DNA of 64,000 nt from Devosia aurantiaca (GCF_011058215.1 NZ_JAALFG010000002.1:1054001-1118000); one strand, 5' to 3'; shown: positions 1 through 12,029, counted from the first letter of the stretch. The notes: a model not told the origin generated them from the sequence alone. A program made the numbers and translations.

Positions 1-78
1 GAGCTCGGCCGCTCCACCGGCCCCCACGTCCATCACATCACCGCCGATCTCGCCGGCTTCCTCCGCAACCTGCCCTGA
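1..78 (+). CDS. C-terminal fragment of an unidentified protein
   Basis: An open frame runs from the first base of the window to a TGA at 76-78 and gives 25 residues ending in FLRNLP. The stretch contains GRSTGPHVHH. The GRSTGPHVH part resembles the histidine motif near the end of M23 peptidases, but the following residues do not fit that family, so the protein is left unnamed. The rest of the gene lies outside the window. Confidence 0.4.
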   Translation, partial: ELGRSTGPHVHHITADLAGFLRNLP

Positions 79-86
79 CTTTCTTC

Positions 87-152
87 ACCCTCCCCTTGAG
101 GGGAGGGTAGCGCAGCTTAGCCGAAGGCTTAGCGAAGCTAGGGAGGGGTAGG
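87..152. repeat. Dispersed GGGGAGG-type intergenic repeat
   Basis: This GC-rich imperfect palindrome has CTCCCCTTGAGGGGAG at its core followed by a CTTAGC-containing arm. Related copies occur at about 20640-20684, 27880-28010, 32500-32530, 42065-42170 and 44320-44460, always between genes. It lies between the end of the first gene and the convergent VOC gene, so it could also act as a transcription-ending hairpin. Confidence 0.65.
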
Positions 153-161
153 TTCCGCCCC

Positions 162-533
162 CTACATATTATTCAGATGAAAAATATTACCGTCCGGGTC
201 CTTGAACCAGGCCATCTTGAACCCGCCACTGCTGTGAATGCCATCGGCAAAGTCCATCCCCTCATACTGCTCGAACCGCACGCCCTTCTCGCGTAGCGCC
301 ACAACGATCGCGTCGATCTCCTCGCCAACGCCCCACACCACCGCATTGGCCTGGTTGGTCCCGGCAAAGTCCGAGACGTAAACGACAAGACTCGTTTTCC
401 CGGTGCGGAACTCCGCCACCTGCTCGTCCTGCCCGTTCACCTGCTCAAGCCCCAGCACGTCGGCATAAAACGCCTTAGCCCGCGCCAGGTCCTTCACCGC
501 CACGATTGCGGCACTGTCTTTGTCCTTAAGCAC
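162..533 (-). CDS. VOC-family (glyoxalase/bleomycin-resistance fold) protein
   Basis: This small single-domain protein of about 123 residues has the vicinal-oxygen-chelate pattern: an N-terminal AIVAVKDLARAKAFYADVLG segment, a central strand region and a C-terminal FKDPDGNIFHL segment. The family includes metal-dependent lyases, dioxygenases and resistance proteins; the substrate cannot be told from sequence. An upstream ATG at 569 is in frame, but a GTG at 533 is preferred because GAGGAG lies 7 bases before it. The product is probably cytoplasmic. Confidence 0.8.
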   Translation of the reverse strand: MLKDKDSAAIVAVKDLARAKAFYADVLGLEQVNGQDEQVAEFRTGKTSLVVYVSDFAGTNQANAVVWGVGEEIDAIVVALREKGVRFEQYEGMDFADGIHSSGGFKMAWFKDPDGNIFHLNNM

Positions 534-628
534 CTTCGTTCTCCTCAAAGAAGATGAACGCCCGCCCATTCAGCGCGTTGCAACCGCACCCTATTCCCGC
601 CGACCCTTGCGCGCACTACATTGTCCTC

Positions 629-2504
<1,876 letters not shown>

Positions 2505-2505
<1 letters not shown>

Positions 2506-2816
2506 TGGCGCTGCCCGAAGACAACCACATCACCGTCATCGCCGAGACCTACCGTCTCCTCGGCGATCCGACCCGCCTCCGCGTCCTCCTCACCTGCCTC
2601 GAAGCCCCAATCGCCGTCGGCGACATCGCCAAGGCAACCGGTGCCAGCCAATCCCTCGTCAGCCACCACCTGCGCCTGCTGAGAGCCGCTCGCCTCGTCC
2701 GCGGCACCCGCAAAAACAAGCAAGTCTTCTACGAAGCCGCCGACGAACACATCGCCCGCATGCTCACCGACATGGTCGCCCACGCCATGGAAGACGGGGA
2801 AGCCGACGACGACTAG
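2505..2816 (+). CDS. ArsR/SmtB-family metal-sensing repressor
   Basis: This 103-residue winged-helix regulator has the family core LLGDPTRLRVL and recognition-helix region ASQSLVSHHLRLL. Near the C terminus Asp80, His82, His93 and Glu96 have the same spacing as the alpha-5 zinc site of cyanobacterial SmtB (Asp104, His106, His117, Glu120), so Zn(II) or a similar divalent ion is the likely inducer. It is predicted to leave DNA when it binds metal. A matching operator lies at 2996-3015, before the downstream CDF pump. Its start overlaps the stop of the ABC exporter, so it may be co-transcribed with it. Confidence 0.88.
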
Positions 2817-2865
2817 CCCTCTTTCTTTCCTCCCCCGCCTGCGGGGCTTCGAGCCGGCCGAAGGC

Positions 2866-2890
2866 AAAATTGCTCCAGTGGAACAATTTT
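2866..2890. repeat. ATTGCTCCAGTGGAGCAAT-type palindrome, copy 1
   Basis: A 25-base imperfect palindrome with arms AAAATTG / CAATTTT around CTCCAGTGGAA. An almost identical copy lies at 32344-32366. The two copies sit in unrelated intergenic regions, so this is a dispersed palindromic element rather than a gene-specific operator. Confidence 0.6.
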
Positions 2891-2903
2891 AGGAGAGAAG
2901 GCC

Positions 2904-2990
2904 ATGAGAGCTACGCTCGAATGGCTGGGGACCGCCTACAAGGCGGTGGAGGGGGAGCCGCTTTCGCAAACACCTTTCGATCAGCCTTGA
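2904..2990 (+). CDS. Possible 28-residue small ORF
   Basis: An ATG at 2904 with a good AGGAGA ribosome-binding site 8 bases before it opens a 28-codon frame ending at a TGA (2988-2990). The peptide starts MRATLEWLGTAYKAVEGE and has no recognisable domain. It follows directly after a dispersed palindrome and could simply be part of a repeat unit. Coding status is doubtful. Confidence 0.2.
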   Translation: MRATLEWLGTAYKAVEGEPLSQTPFDQP

Positions 2991-2995
2991 CCCTC

Positions 2996-3015
2996 ATATG
3001 AATACATGTTCATAT
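2996..3015. promoter_or_regulatory. Predicted ArsR/SmtB operator
   Basis: A near-perfect inverted repeat ATATGAA-N6-TTCATAT lies 22 bases before the CDF start codon. It matches the known consensus for ArsR/SmtB metal sensors (TGAA half-sites in an AT-rich palindrome). The regulator gene at 2505-2816, with an SmtB-type zinc site, is immediately upstream, so self-contained zinc control of the pump is the simplest reading. Confidence 0.75.
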
Positions 3016-3037
3016 ATCCTCCCACTTGAGGACCACG

Positions 3038-4009
3038 ATGGCGCACGACCACATACACGATCACGGCCATCACGATCATGCCGACCATGATCACAATCAT
3101 GCCGGCCACAGCCACGCCCCATCGGTCAGCGCCAGCAACGAACGCGCCGTCCTCATCGGTCTCGTGCTTACCGGCACCTTCATGGTGGCCGAAGTCTTCG
3201 GCGGCGTACTCTCCGGCTCGCTTGCCCTGATCGCCGATGCCGGTCACATGCTGACCGACACCGTCGCCCTTTTCCTCGCCTGGCTCGGCTTTCGCCTCGG
3301 TCGCCGACCCGCCGACGCACGGCGCAGCTTTGGCTATTCCCGCCTCGAAGTGCTCGCCGGCCTCATCAATGCCCTCAGCCTTTTCGCTCTCGTCGGCTGG
3401 ATCGCCTACGAAGCCGTCCAGCGCTTCTTCCGGCCCGAGGAAGTGCTTGCCGGTCCAATGCTGGTCGTTGCGGTGATCGGCCTCGTCATCAACCTCCTCG
3501 TCTTCCGTATTCTTTCGAGCGCCGATGCGGATCACGTCAACATTCGCGGCGCCCTGCTCCATGTGCTCGGCGATCTCCTAGGCTCGGTCGGCGCCATCGT
3601 TGCTGCCGCAATAATCTGGCTCACCGGCTGGATGCCCATCGACCCGATCCTTTCGCTGGTCGTCAGCCTCCTCATCCTGCGCAGCGCCTGGGCGCTCCTG
3701 ACCCGCACCTTCAACATTCTGATGGAAGGCGCACCCGAAGGCGTCGAACCCACCGCTTTGCGGGACACGCTGCTTGCCGCCGTGCCGGGCCTCGCTGGCG
3801 TCGGCCACCTCCATGTCTGGTCATTGTCCTCGGGCCAGGCCATGGCAACGCTCGACATCGCTTTGCAACCGGGCGCCGATCCGGCCCAGGTCACCGCGCA
3901 GACCCGCTCGGCGTTAGAGGCTGAAAAGATCAGCCACGCCACGATCGAGATCGATTGGTCCGGCGCCTGTGCCGGCTGCCCCGGTCCGGTCTCCGCTCAC
4001 CCCGCGTGA
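3038..4009 (+). CDS. Cation diffusion facilitator, Zn/Cd efflux (CzcD/ZitB type)
   Basis: This inner-membrane metal/proton antiporter of 323 residues has an N-terminal His/Asp-rich stretch ([12 protein letters not shown]), six predicted membrane helices and a cytoplasmic C-terminal domain. The transport-site motif HxxxD appears twice, as HMLTD in helix 2 and HVLGD in helix 5, the pattern of zinc/cadmium transporters. A CxxC pair (CAGC) closes the protein. The ATG at 3038 is chosen over an in-frame TTG at 3026 because GAGG lies 6 bases before it. Predicted to be repressed by the upstream ArsR/SmtB protein until zinc is in excess. Its 3' end overlaps the convergent flavoprotein gene by 13 bases. 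Confidence 0.92.
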   Translation: MAHDHIHDHGHHDHADHDHNHAGHSHAPSVSASNERAVLIGLVLTGTFMVAEVFGGVLSGSLALIADAGHMLTDTVALFLAWLGFRLGRRPADARRSFGYSRLEVLAGLINALSLFALVGWIAYEAVQRFFRPEEVLAGPMLVVAVIGLVINLLVFRILSSADADHVNIRGALLHVLGDLLGSVGAIVAAAIIWLTGWMPIDPILSLVVSLLILRSAWALLTRTFNILMEGAPEGVEPTALRDTLLAAVPGLAGVGHLHVWSLSSGQAMATLDIALQPGADPAQVTAQTRSALEAEKISHATIEIDWSGACAGCPGPVSAHPA

Positions 4010-5180
4010 GCGGCAGCCGCGAGGCCTGCGGCGCGGCCGGTCGCAAACGACGCCGTGAGCAGATACCCACCCGTCGGTGCCTCCCAATCCAGCATTTCCC
4101 CCGCCACGAAGACGCCTGGCAATGCCCTCAGCATGAAGCGCTCGTCCACCCCGGCCCAGTCGACACCCCCTGCCGATGAGATCGCCTCCGCAATGGGCCG
4201 CGGCCGCGCTACCGGCAAAACCAGCGCCTTTACAGCCGCCGCCAGCGCATCGGCGCTCATGCCCGTCGCGTCCGGCAAAAGCTCGCGCACCAGACCCAGT
4301 TTCACGCCATCGAGCCCCGCCCCTTGCGCAGCCTGTTGGAGAAACTTGCCTTAGCCGGCTGCCGCCCTAAATCCTTGGCCAAACGCTCCACGGTCCGCCC
4401 CGGCACAAGATCGAGCGTCAGCGCCGCCGCTCCACTTTGTTCCAGCGCATCGCGCAATGCTGCCGATTGGGCATAAACGAGGCTCCCCTCGATGCCCCAG
4501 CGCGTCACCACGAACTCGCCCGTCACCCCGTTTGCTGTCACCGCCTTGACCGGCTCGCCCGCATAGCGCTCAGCAAAGACCGGGCTCCAGTCCACCTCGA
4601 ACCCGATATTGGCCGGCCGGAACGCCGACACAAGGACGCCCCGCTCTTGCAGCCACGGCACCCAGGACGCGTCCGATCCCAGCCGCGGCCAGCTCGCGCC
4701 ACCCAGCGCCAGCACCACCGCGTCGAACCGCTCCTGCTTTCCGCCCTCGAACACCAGGTCGTCGCTCGCAAACCCAGCCCAACGCCAGCGCGTCCGGATC
4801 TCGACGCCCTGCTCCGCCAGCCGAGCCAGCCAGGCCCGCAACAGCGGCGACGCCTTCATCTGCTTGGGAAAGACGCGGCCCGACGACCCCACAAAGGTCT
4901 CGATTCCAAGCCCAGCACACCATTCGCGCAATGCCGCGCCATCAAACGCATCCAGCGCCGCATGCAGCCGTTCGCCTGCAACCCCGAAGCGGCCGCGCAG
5001 AAGCGCATGCTCTTCGCCATGGGTGATATTAAGCCCCGACTTGCCCGCCATCAAGAACTTGCGGCCCACAGTCGGCATGGCGTCGAACACCACCACCTTG
5101 GCACCTTGCGCCGCCGCAGCCTCGGCCGCCATCAGCCCGGCCGGTCCGCCTCCGATAATGCCGATGCGGCTTTGGCCCAT
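3997..5180 (-). CDS. BaiN/HI0933-like NAD(P)/FAD-dependent oxidoreductase (frameshifted)
   Basis: The N-terminal part ([22 protein letters not shown]) carries a dinucleotide-binding GxGxxG motif. The C-terminal part contains [20 protein letters not shown], the usual end of the HI0933/TIGR03862 flavoprotein family. The two parts are in different frames, and joining them needs one extra base in the run of four C at 4320-4323; after that the protein reads ...[15 protein letters not shown].... The repaired product is about 394 residues, normal for the family. The physiological substrate of these flavoproteins is not known. Confidence 0.8.
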
Positions 5181-5293
5181 GAATAAACTCCGTTTCGCCT
5201 CGCATAGCCCAGCGCTGCGCCCGCGACCAGAAGTTAAGCTTCGGATAAGACCTGTGGCCTAACCTTGCCGATCACGGGCGAGGGTTTTCTGCA

Positions 5294-6342
5294 ATGCGCG
5301 TGCTGATAGTCGACGACAGCCGATCGAGCCTTGCCTAATCGGCGCCATCGTCCGGGAAACGGTGAGCGGCGAGGTCGAGCTTTGCCTTAACCCGATCGAG
5401 GCCCTCGAGCTTTGCGACGATACCCAGTTCCACCTGATCGTCGTCGATCACATCATGCCCGAAATGGACGGCGTCCATTTCACCGCCGCCCTCCGCGCCC
5501 GCCCAGCCTATCGCACCGTGCCGGTCATCATGGTGACCTCCGACAGCGACAAGAATGTGCGCATCGAAGCCATCAAGGCTGGCGCCACCGACTTCCTGCA
5601 CAAGCCATTTGACGCCACCGAGCTGCAGGCGCGCGTCGCCAATCTCCTCGCCCTCCGCCAGGCTCAGGTCGAGCTGGCCGATCGTGCCCTTTGGCTGACC
5701 CGCGAAGTCGAGCGCGCCACCGCCCACCTTCTCGCCCGCGAAGAAGAGATCATTGATCGCCTCGCCCGCGCCATCGAATATCGCGACGGCGGCACCGGCG
5801 AACATGTGTCCCGCGTCGCCCAGATCAGCCAGCTGATCGCTGAAGGCATCGGCCTCGGGCCCGATCGCTGCCGCATGATCTATCTCGCCGCGCCGCTGCA
5901 CGACATCGGCAAGATCGGCATTGCCGATGCCATCCTCTCCAAGCCCGGCAAGCTGACCGACGGCGAAATGGCGGTGATGCGAGAGCATGTCACCATCGGC
6001 GCCCGCATTCTCGAACAAGGCGGCTCCGACCTGATCCGCACGGCCGAACTGATCGCCCAGAGCCATCACGAAAAGTGGGACGGCAGCGGCTACCCCGACC
6101 AGCTATCCGGCACCGATATCCCGATCGAGGCCCGCATCGTCGCCATTGCCGATGTCTTCGACGCCCTTTGCTCCGAGCGTCCTTACAAACCTGCCTGGCC
6201 CATCGAGAAAGCCTATGCAGAAATAATTCGATCGAGTGGCAACCATTTCGATCCCGCGTGCGTTGCCGCATTTCGCGGCAAATGGCCAGAAATAAGCCGA
6301 ATCATGCAGGCTGAACAGCCAAGGCAAGCTGTCGGCTTCTAG
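5294..6342 (+). CDS. Response regulator with HD-GYP domain, likely c-di-GMP phosphodiesterase (frameshifted)
   Basis: The gene starts [14 protein letters not shown], stops early at 5336, and continues in the next frame as LIGAIVRETVSGEVE. One C missing from the CC at 5334-5335 explains the break. The repaired protein of about 350 residues has a receiver domain (acidic DD near residue 7, phospho-acceptor region VVDHIMPEMDG) and an HD-GYP domain with HDIGKIGI and the HHEKWDGSGYP motif. Such RpfG-like proteins hydrolyse cyclic di-GMP. Its position just before the chemotaxis operon fits a role in the switch between swimming and sessile life. Confidence 0.88.
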
Positions 6343-6748
6343 CCGCAGGTTTTCCGCTAGCTCTTTGCCGACAGCGATAATCAATCAAACAGTATTCGCC
6401 GCCCTGATCTTTCACGATGACTCCGAGTCATCGCGCGAGGATTCAGTGCGCCCGAGAATCGATTCACGCACCCTGTGAATCACGCCTGCCCGCACCTGAT
6501 CTACTCGCTCAGTATAACTGACGCTCCAGCACTCAAGCCTGACACAAATAGTGTCAGCGTAACCATCGGTTAAATAGAAGATGCCATTCTAGATACTAAG
6601 CCGGATGGGAATACGGCGAAGTCATTAGATGATGTCCAGCATAGTGAGCTGCGCTCCGCGATAACATTTTCGCCTACCGCTTCCCAGTATCTCGTTCTCG
6701 GTAGAGACCACCTTATGTCCCCCTAGTACTTTACTTAAGGCCATAGCC
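6343..6748. promoter_or_regulatory. AT-richer 406-base leader before the chemotaxis operon
   Basis: No gene is seen here. The stretch is less GC-rich than its neighbours and probably holds the operon promoter. It contains a perfect inverted repeat CTGACAC-N5-GTGTCAG at 6539-6557 and, next to it at 6559-6574, GTAA-N7-TTAAA, a degenerate CtrA-like box. No clear terminator for the HD-GYP gene was found. Confidence 0.4.
6539..6557. repeat. Perfect 7-base inverted repeat, possible operator
   Basis: CTGACAC, five bases, then GTGTCAG. It lies about 190 bases upstream of the first chemotaxis gene with no following T-run, so a protein-binding site is more likely than a terminator. The binding protein is unknown. 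Confidence 0.4.
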
Positions 6749-7069
6749 ATGGCCGGTACAAGACCGCATACCCTTGTCCTTTCGGGTGATGGCAGCATCA
6801 AATCCGCCGCCGAGATCGCCTTGAGCCTCAAGCAGGCGCTCGCCGCGCACGATCACATCGAGATCGACACGCAGGCTTTGACCGCCGCCGACCTCACCAC
6901 GGCGCAATCGCTGCTCTCCGCCCGTGCCAGTGCCGCAGCCGCCGGCAAGACGCTCTCTCTTCTCGCTCCGCTCGGACCGCCCCTGCGCTCGATCCTTAAC
7001 GCCGCAGGCTTTCTCGCGCCGGCACAGCCACATCGCGCCTTCTGGGCCGCATCTTCAGACCATGCATAG
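6749..7069 (+). CDS. STAS-domain protein of the chemotaxis operon
   Basis: This 106-residue protein is predicted to have an MlaB-like STAS fold (TLVLSGDGSIKSAAEI, IEIDTQALTAADLTTAQSLL, LRSILNAAGF). STAS proteins are small binding modules that often act as anti-anti-sigma or scaffold proteins. The usual phosphorylated Ser/Thr position is not obvious. It is the first gene of the operon, 12 bases before cheY, so a role in tuning the chemotaxis complex is plausible but unproven. Confidence 0.7.
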   Translation: MAGTRPHTLVLSGDGSIKSAAEIALSLKQALAAHDHIEIDTQALTAADLTTAQSLLSARASAAAAGKTLSLLAPLGPPLRSILNAAGFLAPAQPHRAFWAASSDHA

Positions 7070-7081
7070 GGACGTTATCGC

Positions 7082-7450
7082 ATGAGCAAGACCATCCTCA
7101 CCATCGATGACTCCGCCTCCATTCGCCAGATGGTCGCCATGACGCTGACCGGCGCGGGTCTCGAGGTCATCGAAGCCGTCAACGGCGCCGATGGCTATGA
7201 CAAGGCCGTGGCCAACACCGTCCATGCGGTCCTGACAGACCTCAACATGCCCGTCCTCAACGGCATCGAGTTCATCAGGAAATACCGCCAGCACCCCTCC
7301 TCCAAGGGTATCCCGATCATCCTCCTCACTACCGAGTCCGACGAGGACCTGAAGCGCCAGGCCAAGGAAGCGGGTGCCACCGGCTGGATCGTAAAACCCT
7401 TCAAGCAGGACCAGCTCCTCGCCATCATCAAGAAGGTCACCGGGGCATGA
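7082..7450 (+). CDS. cheY: CheY-type chemotaxis response regulator
   Basis: This single receiver domain of 122 residues has the acidic pair DD (residues 9-10), the phospho-acceptor aspartate in VLTDLNMPVLNG, Thr in LLTTESDE and Lys in VKPFKQD. Phosphorylated CheY binds the flagellar motor switch. It overlaps cheA by four bases (ATGA), which indicates coupled translation and makes CheA its likely kinase. Confidence 0.93.
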   Translation: MSKTILTIDDSASIRQMVAMTLTGAGLEVIEAVNGADGYDKAVANTVHAVLTDLNMPVLNGIEFIRKYRQHPSSKGIPIILLTTESDEDLKRQAKEAGATGWIVKPFKQDQLLAIIKKVTGA

Positions 7451-9417
7451 ACATCGCCGACCCCACCGAAACCTTCCGGCAGGAGGCGCGCGAGCTGCTT
7501 GACCAGCTCGAAGCCGGCCTCCTCGATCTCGAACAGGACCCGTCCAATTCGAGCCTCATCAACTCGACCTTCCGCGCCCTCCACACCATCAAGGGCTCGG
7601 GCGCCATGTTCGGCTTCACCGCCGTCGCCGAATTCGTGCACGAGTTCGAAACCGCCTTCGACCGCGTCCGCAAGGGTCAGAGCCAGGCCAATACGGCGCT
7701 GATCGGCATTGCCCTCGACGCCAAGGACCACATTCACCGCCTGATCGAAACGCCCGAAGCCCATATCGCCGGTGGCGCCGAAATCCTCGCGGCCCTGCGC
7801 ATCGTCGTCGATGGCGGCACACCCGCTCCAGCCGCAAAGCCAGCTCCGGCAAAGAGCGAACAGCCCGCTTCCGCCGCCAAGACCTGGCGCCTCGTCTTCT
7901 TCCTCCCCGCCGATGCCCTGATCTACGGCACCAATCCCCTGCTGCTGCTCGAAGAGCTGGCGCAGATCGGCCCCTGCACCATCACCGCCCTCACCGACCG
8001 CGTGCCGGTGCTCGAAAGCCTCGACCCCGAGGTCCCCCATATCGGCTGGCAGGTCGATATCGTCGCCGACGATCCCGCAGCCGCCATCGATGACGTCTTC
8101 CTGTTTCTGCGCGACAACATGGAACTGAAGCTCACCGAGTTGGCGACCGATGAACCCATCGTCGAAGTCGCGCCCGAACCCGTTGCTCCGCAACCCAGGC
8201 CGCTCATCGAAAAACCCGAAGCCATCGAGCGCCCCGCCGCCACCTCGCTTCGCGTCCCCGCCGAACGCCTCGACGAGCTCATGGACCGCGTCGGCGAACT
8301 GGTGATCGCCCAGGCCCGCCTCAGCCAGATCGCGGCCCTTAGCTCCGACACCGCGCTCAAGACCATCGCCGAAGAGCTCGAACGCCTTTCTTCCGGCCTG
8401 CGCGACACCACGATGGGCATCCGCATGGTGCCCATCGGCACGCTCTTCTCCCGCTTCCGGCGCCTCGTCCATGACCTCTCCGCCGAACTCGGCAAACCAA
8501 TCGAATTCATTACCACCGGCGAAGACACCGAACTCGACAAGACCATGATCGAGCGCCTTGCCGATCCGCTGGTCCACCTCATCCGCAACGCCGTCGACCA
8601 CGGCCTCGAAAGCGCCGACCGCCGCGCCGCCGCCGGCAAATCGGCCAAGGGCACCGTCCGCCTCTCCGCCGTTTACTCCGGCGCCGAAGTCGCGATCTCC
8701 GTCTCCGATGACGGCGCCGGGCTCGACACCGCCCGCATTCGCGCCAAGGCCGAGGAAAACGGCCTCATCACCGCCGACACCAAGCTCACCGAGCAAGAAC
8801 TCTATCAGCTGATCTTCGCCCCCGGCTTCTCCACGGCGAAGGAAGTGACCTCGCTTTCCGGCCGCGGCGTCGGCATGGACGTGGTCAAGCGCACCATCGA
8901 TGGCCTGCGCGGCACGATCGAACTTTCGACCGTCCCCGGCCAGGGCACGACCGCAACCCTGCGCCTGCCGCTGACCCTTGCCATCATCGACGGCATGCTC
9001 GTCCGAGTCGGCAAGGGCCGCTACACCATTCCTCTCGCCGCCGTCGAAGAATGCGTCGAGCTTCCGGAGAACGCCGCCGCTCATGCCAGGGGCCGCAACT
9101 TCCTCGATATCCGCGGCAGCCTCGTCCCCTATCTTCGCCTGCGTGAAGTCTTCGCCACCCCCGGTCCCGCCGAACTGCACCAGAAGGTGGTCATCGTCTC
9201 CTCCGGCGAAGGTCGCGTCGGTCTCGTGGTCGATCAAATCATCGGCAACAATCAGACCGTCATCAAGCAGCTCTCCAGGCTTCACTCCGGCATCAAGTCC
9301 TTCTCCGGCGCCACCATCCTCGGCGATGGCACCGTCGCCCTCATCCTCGATACGGCCCATCTGGTCGCTTCCGGGCAGTCCTATGTCGATCGGACCATCG
9401 AAGGGAAAGCCGCATGA
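7447..9417 (+). CDS. cheA: Chemotaxis histidine kinase CheA
   Basis: This 656-residue kinase has an N-terminal Hpt domain with the phosphorylated His46 in HTIKGSGAMFGF, a variable P2-like linker rich in Ala/Pro, the dimerisation helix (LRVPAERLDELMDRVGELV), the ATPase domain with N-box HLIRNAVDHGLE and the G boxes (DDGAGLD, GRGVGMDVVK), and a C-terminal CheW-like domain. It phosphorylates CheY and CheB in response to receptor state and works in polar arrays with CheW and the MCP. It overlaps both neighbours by four bases. Confidence 0.96.
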   Translation: MNIADPTETFRQEARELLDQLEAGLLDLEQDPSNSSLINSTFRALHTIKGSGAMFGFTAVAEFVHEFETAFDRVRKGQSQANTALIGIALDAKDHIHRLIETPEAHIAGGAEILAALRIVVDGGTPAPAAKPAPAKSEQPASAAKTWRLVFFLPADALIYGTNPLLLLEELAQIGPCTITALTDRVPVLESLDPEVPHIGWQVDIVADDPAAAIDDVFLFLRDNMELKLTELATDEPIVEVAPEPVAPQPRPLIEKPEAIERPAATSLRVPAERLDELMDRVGELVIAQARLSQIAALSSDTALKTIAEELERLSSGLRDTTMGIRMVPIGTLFSRFRRLVHDLSAELGKPIEFITTGEDTELDKTMIERLADPLVHLIRNAVDHGLESADRRAAAGKSAKGTVRLSAVYSGAEVAISVSDDGAGLDTARIRAKAEENGLITADTKLTEQELYQLIFAPGFSTAKEVTSLSGRGVGMDVVKRTIDGLRGTIELSTVPGQGTTATLRLPLTLAIIDGMLVRVGKGRYTIPLAAVEECVELPENAAAHARGRNFLDIRGSLVPYLRLREVFATPGPAELHQKVVIVSSGEGRVGLVVDQIIGNNQTVIKQLSRLHSGIKSFSGATILGDGTVALILDTAHLVASGQSYVDRTIEGKAA

Positions 9418-9908
9418 CCGCCGCCGCGCCCATGACGGCGCTGACCATCCGCCTCGAAGACGAGCTTTTCGCCGTCGAAGCCTCCAAAGTCCGCGAAATC
9501 CTCGATCTCGTGCCGGTCACCGAAGTGCCGCACGCTTCGCCCTTCGTCAGCGGCCTCATCAATGTCCGCGGCCGCGTCGTGCCGCTCGCGGATCTGCGCG
9601 TCATGTTCGGCATGGCGCAGCCCGAGCCCGACGAAGACACCCGCATCGTCGTCATGGAATTCGATCTCGACGGCGAGCCCATGATCGCCGGCATCCTCGC
9701 CGACAAGGTCCATGACGTCACCGACATTGAGTCCGCCTCCATCGAGGAAGCTCCCAAGGTCGGCATGCGCTGGCGCCCCGAATTCGTTCGCGGCATCGGC
9801 AAGCGCAATGGCGGCTTCATCATCATCCCCGATCTGGGACGAATTTTCGAAACACAAGGCGGCAGAAGCGCGCCCGCAGCAGCATCAGAAGAAAGGTCTG
9901 CATCGTGA
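9414..9908 (+). CDS. cheW: CheW adaptor, copy 1
   Basis: The CheW fold is visible in [32 protein letters not shown] and [19 protein letters not shown]. It links CheA to chemoreceptors. The length of 164 residues is normal. It overlaps cheA upstream (ATGA) and the MCP gene downstream (GTGA), inside a tightly coupled operon. A second, diverged CheW is encoded at 12153-12611. Confidence 0.93.
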   Translation: MTAAAPMTALTIRLEDELFAVEASKVREILDLVPVTEVPHASPFVSGLINVRGRVVPLADLRVMFGMAQPEPDEDTRIVVMEFDLDGEPMIAGILADKVHDVTDIESASIEEAPKVGMRWRPEFVRGIGKRNGGFIIIPDLGRIFETQGGRSAPAAASEERSAS

Positions 9909-11989
9909 GACTGACTATCAAGGCAAAATTGGCGACGGTGTTCACCGTTGTCGTCGCGCTTTCCGGCGCGAGCATGTTCCTCGCCATCCAGAGCCTGGGA
10001 AAGCTCAATGACTCGCTGGGCACCATCGTCGATGTGCGCGCCGCCAATACCATCGCCATGTCCGATGTGCAGACCTCGCTCGAAAGCGTCGGCTCGCGTC
10101 TCCGCGCCATGATCATCACCAATGACGTCGACGTCATGACCGAGCAGAAGGCGGTCATCGATCGCACGCTCTCGACCATTGCCACCACGGTTGACCAGAT
10201 CGATGGCAACATTGCCGATCCCACGGTGCGCCAGCAGTTTGCCGATTTCCAGCTCAAGCTCGATCAATATAGCGCCATGATCCCGGAGATCGAGGCACTG
10301 ACCGTCCAGAACAGCGATACCGTTTCGCTGGCCATCTCCCGCTCGGAAGGCAGCGATGCCCTGGGGCAGGTCGAAGAAACCATGGGCACTCTCAAGACCG
10401 CCCTTGCCGCCCGCGCCACCGCTGGCGAACCAGGAGCCTTCCTCGCCTACCAGATGGCGACCGACAGCTTCCTCACCATGACCGACATCTTCCGCCAGCA
10501 GCGCAACATCCTGCTCGCCGCCAACGACCCCGAACTCCAGGACAAGTGGCACGCCGACTATGTCACCGGCCTTGCCAGCATCAACGAAGCGCTTCCGGTG
10601 CTGCAGCGGGCCATGCCCATGGGCGAAATGGCGCTCTTCAACGATGCGAAGTCCGCTTACGAAAACCTCGTCCTTGCGATGAACAAGGCCGTTGATGTCG
10701 CCCTGACCAAGTCCGACTACAACGCCAATGTCTTGGCCGATGAAGCCGCCACCATCCGCACCGCCGCCGACGATCTGCTCGACTCCATGGTCGAGCGCAA
10801 CAAGGAGCTGCTGCAGGAAGCCGACACCGAGGCCGACGCGCTCTACAACCAGTCCATGATGCTGCTGATCGCGCTTCTGGTGGGCTCCGCCGTCCTCGCT
10901 GCCATCGCCGCCACCTGGATCGTCCTCTCCATCTCCCGTGCCATGTCGAGCGCCGTGCGCCTCGCCAACGAAGTGGCCGACGGCAATCTTTCTGCCACCG
11001 CTTCGGTCAAGGGCGACGATGAAGTCACCGACCTCATCAAGGCGCTCAACGCCATGACCACCAAGCTGCGCGAAGTGGTGAGCGAAGTCACCGCCGCTAC
11101 CCGCAACGTCGCCGCCGGCTCCCAGGAAATGTCCGCCACTGCCGAACAGCTTTCCCAGGGCGCGACCGAACAGGCATCCTCCACCGAAGAGGCTTCCGCC
11201 TCGATGGAAGAAATGGCCGCGACCATCAAGCAGTCGGCCGACAATGCGTCCCAGACAGAAAAGATCGCCCGCCAGTCCGCTGCCGATGCGATCGCCTCCG
11301 GCGAAGCGGTGACCAACGCCGTTACCGCCATGCAGACCATTGCCGAAAAGATCATGGTCGTGCAGGAAATCGCCCGCCAGACCGACCTCCTCGCGCTCAA
11401 CGCTGCGGTGGAAGCCGCTCGTGCCGGCGAACATGGCCGCGGCTTTGCGGTCGTTGCCTCCGAAGTGCGCAAGCTCGCCGAACGGTCGCAGGCCGCTGCC
11501 GCCGAGATCTCGACGCTCTCCGGCACCACGGTCAAGGCTGCCCAGTCCGCGGGCGAAATGCTCTCCAAGCTCGTGCCCGACATTCAGCGCACAGCCGAAC
11601 TGGTGGAAGAAATATCCGCCGGTTCGCGTGAGCAGAATGCCGGCGCGGCGCAGATCAACACCGCCATCCAGCAGCTCGACAAAGTCACCCAGCAGAACAC
11701 CTCGGCTGCCGAGGAAATGTCGGCGACCTCCGAGGAGCTCGCGAGCCAGGCCGAACAGCTCCAGTCCGCCATCAGCTACTTCCGCACCGATGCCTCGGCA
11801 TCGTCCACGGTCGCAGCCATCGTCGACAAGCCCGCCAACGATCTGAAGCGCGCCATCTTCGCCCAGGCCCCGCACATGGCGCCGCGCAAGAGCGGCAAGC
11901 CGAAAATGGCAACCGGCGGCGGCTTCGACCTCGATCTGGGCAGCGACGGCGACGACCTCGACAGCGAGTTCACCCGCCGCTCGGCCTAG
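9905..11989 (+). CDS. Methyl-accepting chemotaxis protein
   Basis: This 694-residue chemoreceptor has a first membrane helix near residues 8-28, a periplasmic helical sensor domain of about 280 residues, a second helix near 318-340 and a HAMP domain. The long signalling coiled coil has the conserved tip [20 protein letters not shown] (around 495-515). The sensor domain looks all-helical (four-helix-bundle type); the ligand cannot be guessed. The C terminus has no NWETF-like pentapeptide for CheR/CheB tethering. It starts with GTG at 9905 overlapping the cheW stop. Confidence 0.94.
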   Translation: MRLTIKAKLATVFTVVVALSGASMFLAIQSLGKLNDSLGTIVDVRAANTIAMSDVQTSLESVGSRLRAMIITNDVDVMTEQKAVIDRTLSTIATTVDQIDGNIADPTVRQQFADFQLKLDQYSAMIPEIEALTVQNSDTVSLAISRSEGSDALGQVEETMGTLKTALAARATAGEPGAFLAYQMATDSFLTMTDIFRQQRNILLAANDPELQDKWHADYVTGLASINEALPVLQRAMPMGEMALFNDAKSAYENLVLAMNKAVDVALTKSDYNANVLADEAATIRTAADDLLDSMVERNKELLQEADTEADALYNQSMMLLIALLVGSAVLAAIAATWIVLSISRAMSSAVRLANEVADGNLSATASVKGDDEVTDLIKALNAMTTKLREVVSEVTAATRNVAAGSQEMSATAEQLSQGATEQASSTEEASASMEEMAATIKQSADNASQTEKIARQSAADAIASGEAVTNAVTAMQTIAEKIMVVQEIARQTDLLALNAAVEAARAGEHGRGFAVVASEVRKLAERSQAAAAEISTLSGTTVKAAQSAGEMLSKLVPDIQRTAELVEEISAGSREQNAGAAQINTAIQQLDKVTQQNTSAAEEMSATSEELASQAEQLQSAISYFRTDASASSTVAAIVDKPANDLKRAIFAQAPHMAPRKSGKPKMATGGGFDLDLGSDGDDLDSEFTRRSA

Positions 11990-12029
11990 AACCTGTAGGG
12001 ATGCGCCAGCTTCCCCCCACCGCGTATCA

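Noticed and set aside
7195-9360. A 721-codon open frame on the minus strand opposite cheA
   Set aside because: It is the antisense shadow of cheA in GC-rich DNA, with low-complexity Gly/Ala/Asp composition and no family motif. Similar long shadows at 9341-12052, 14307-15899, 35252-36706 and 56549-58345 were rejected for the same reason.
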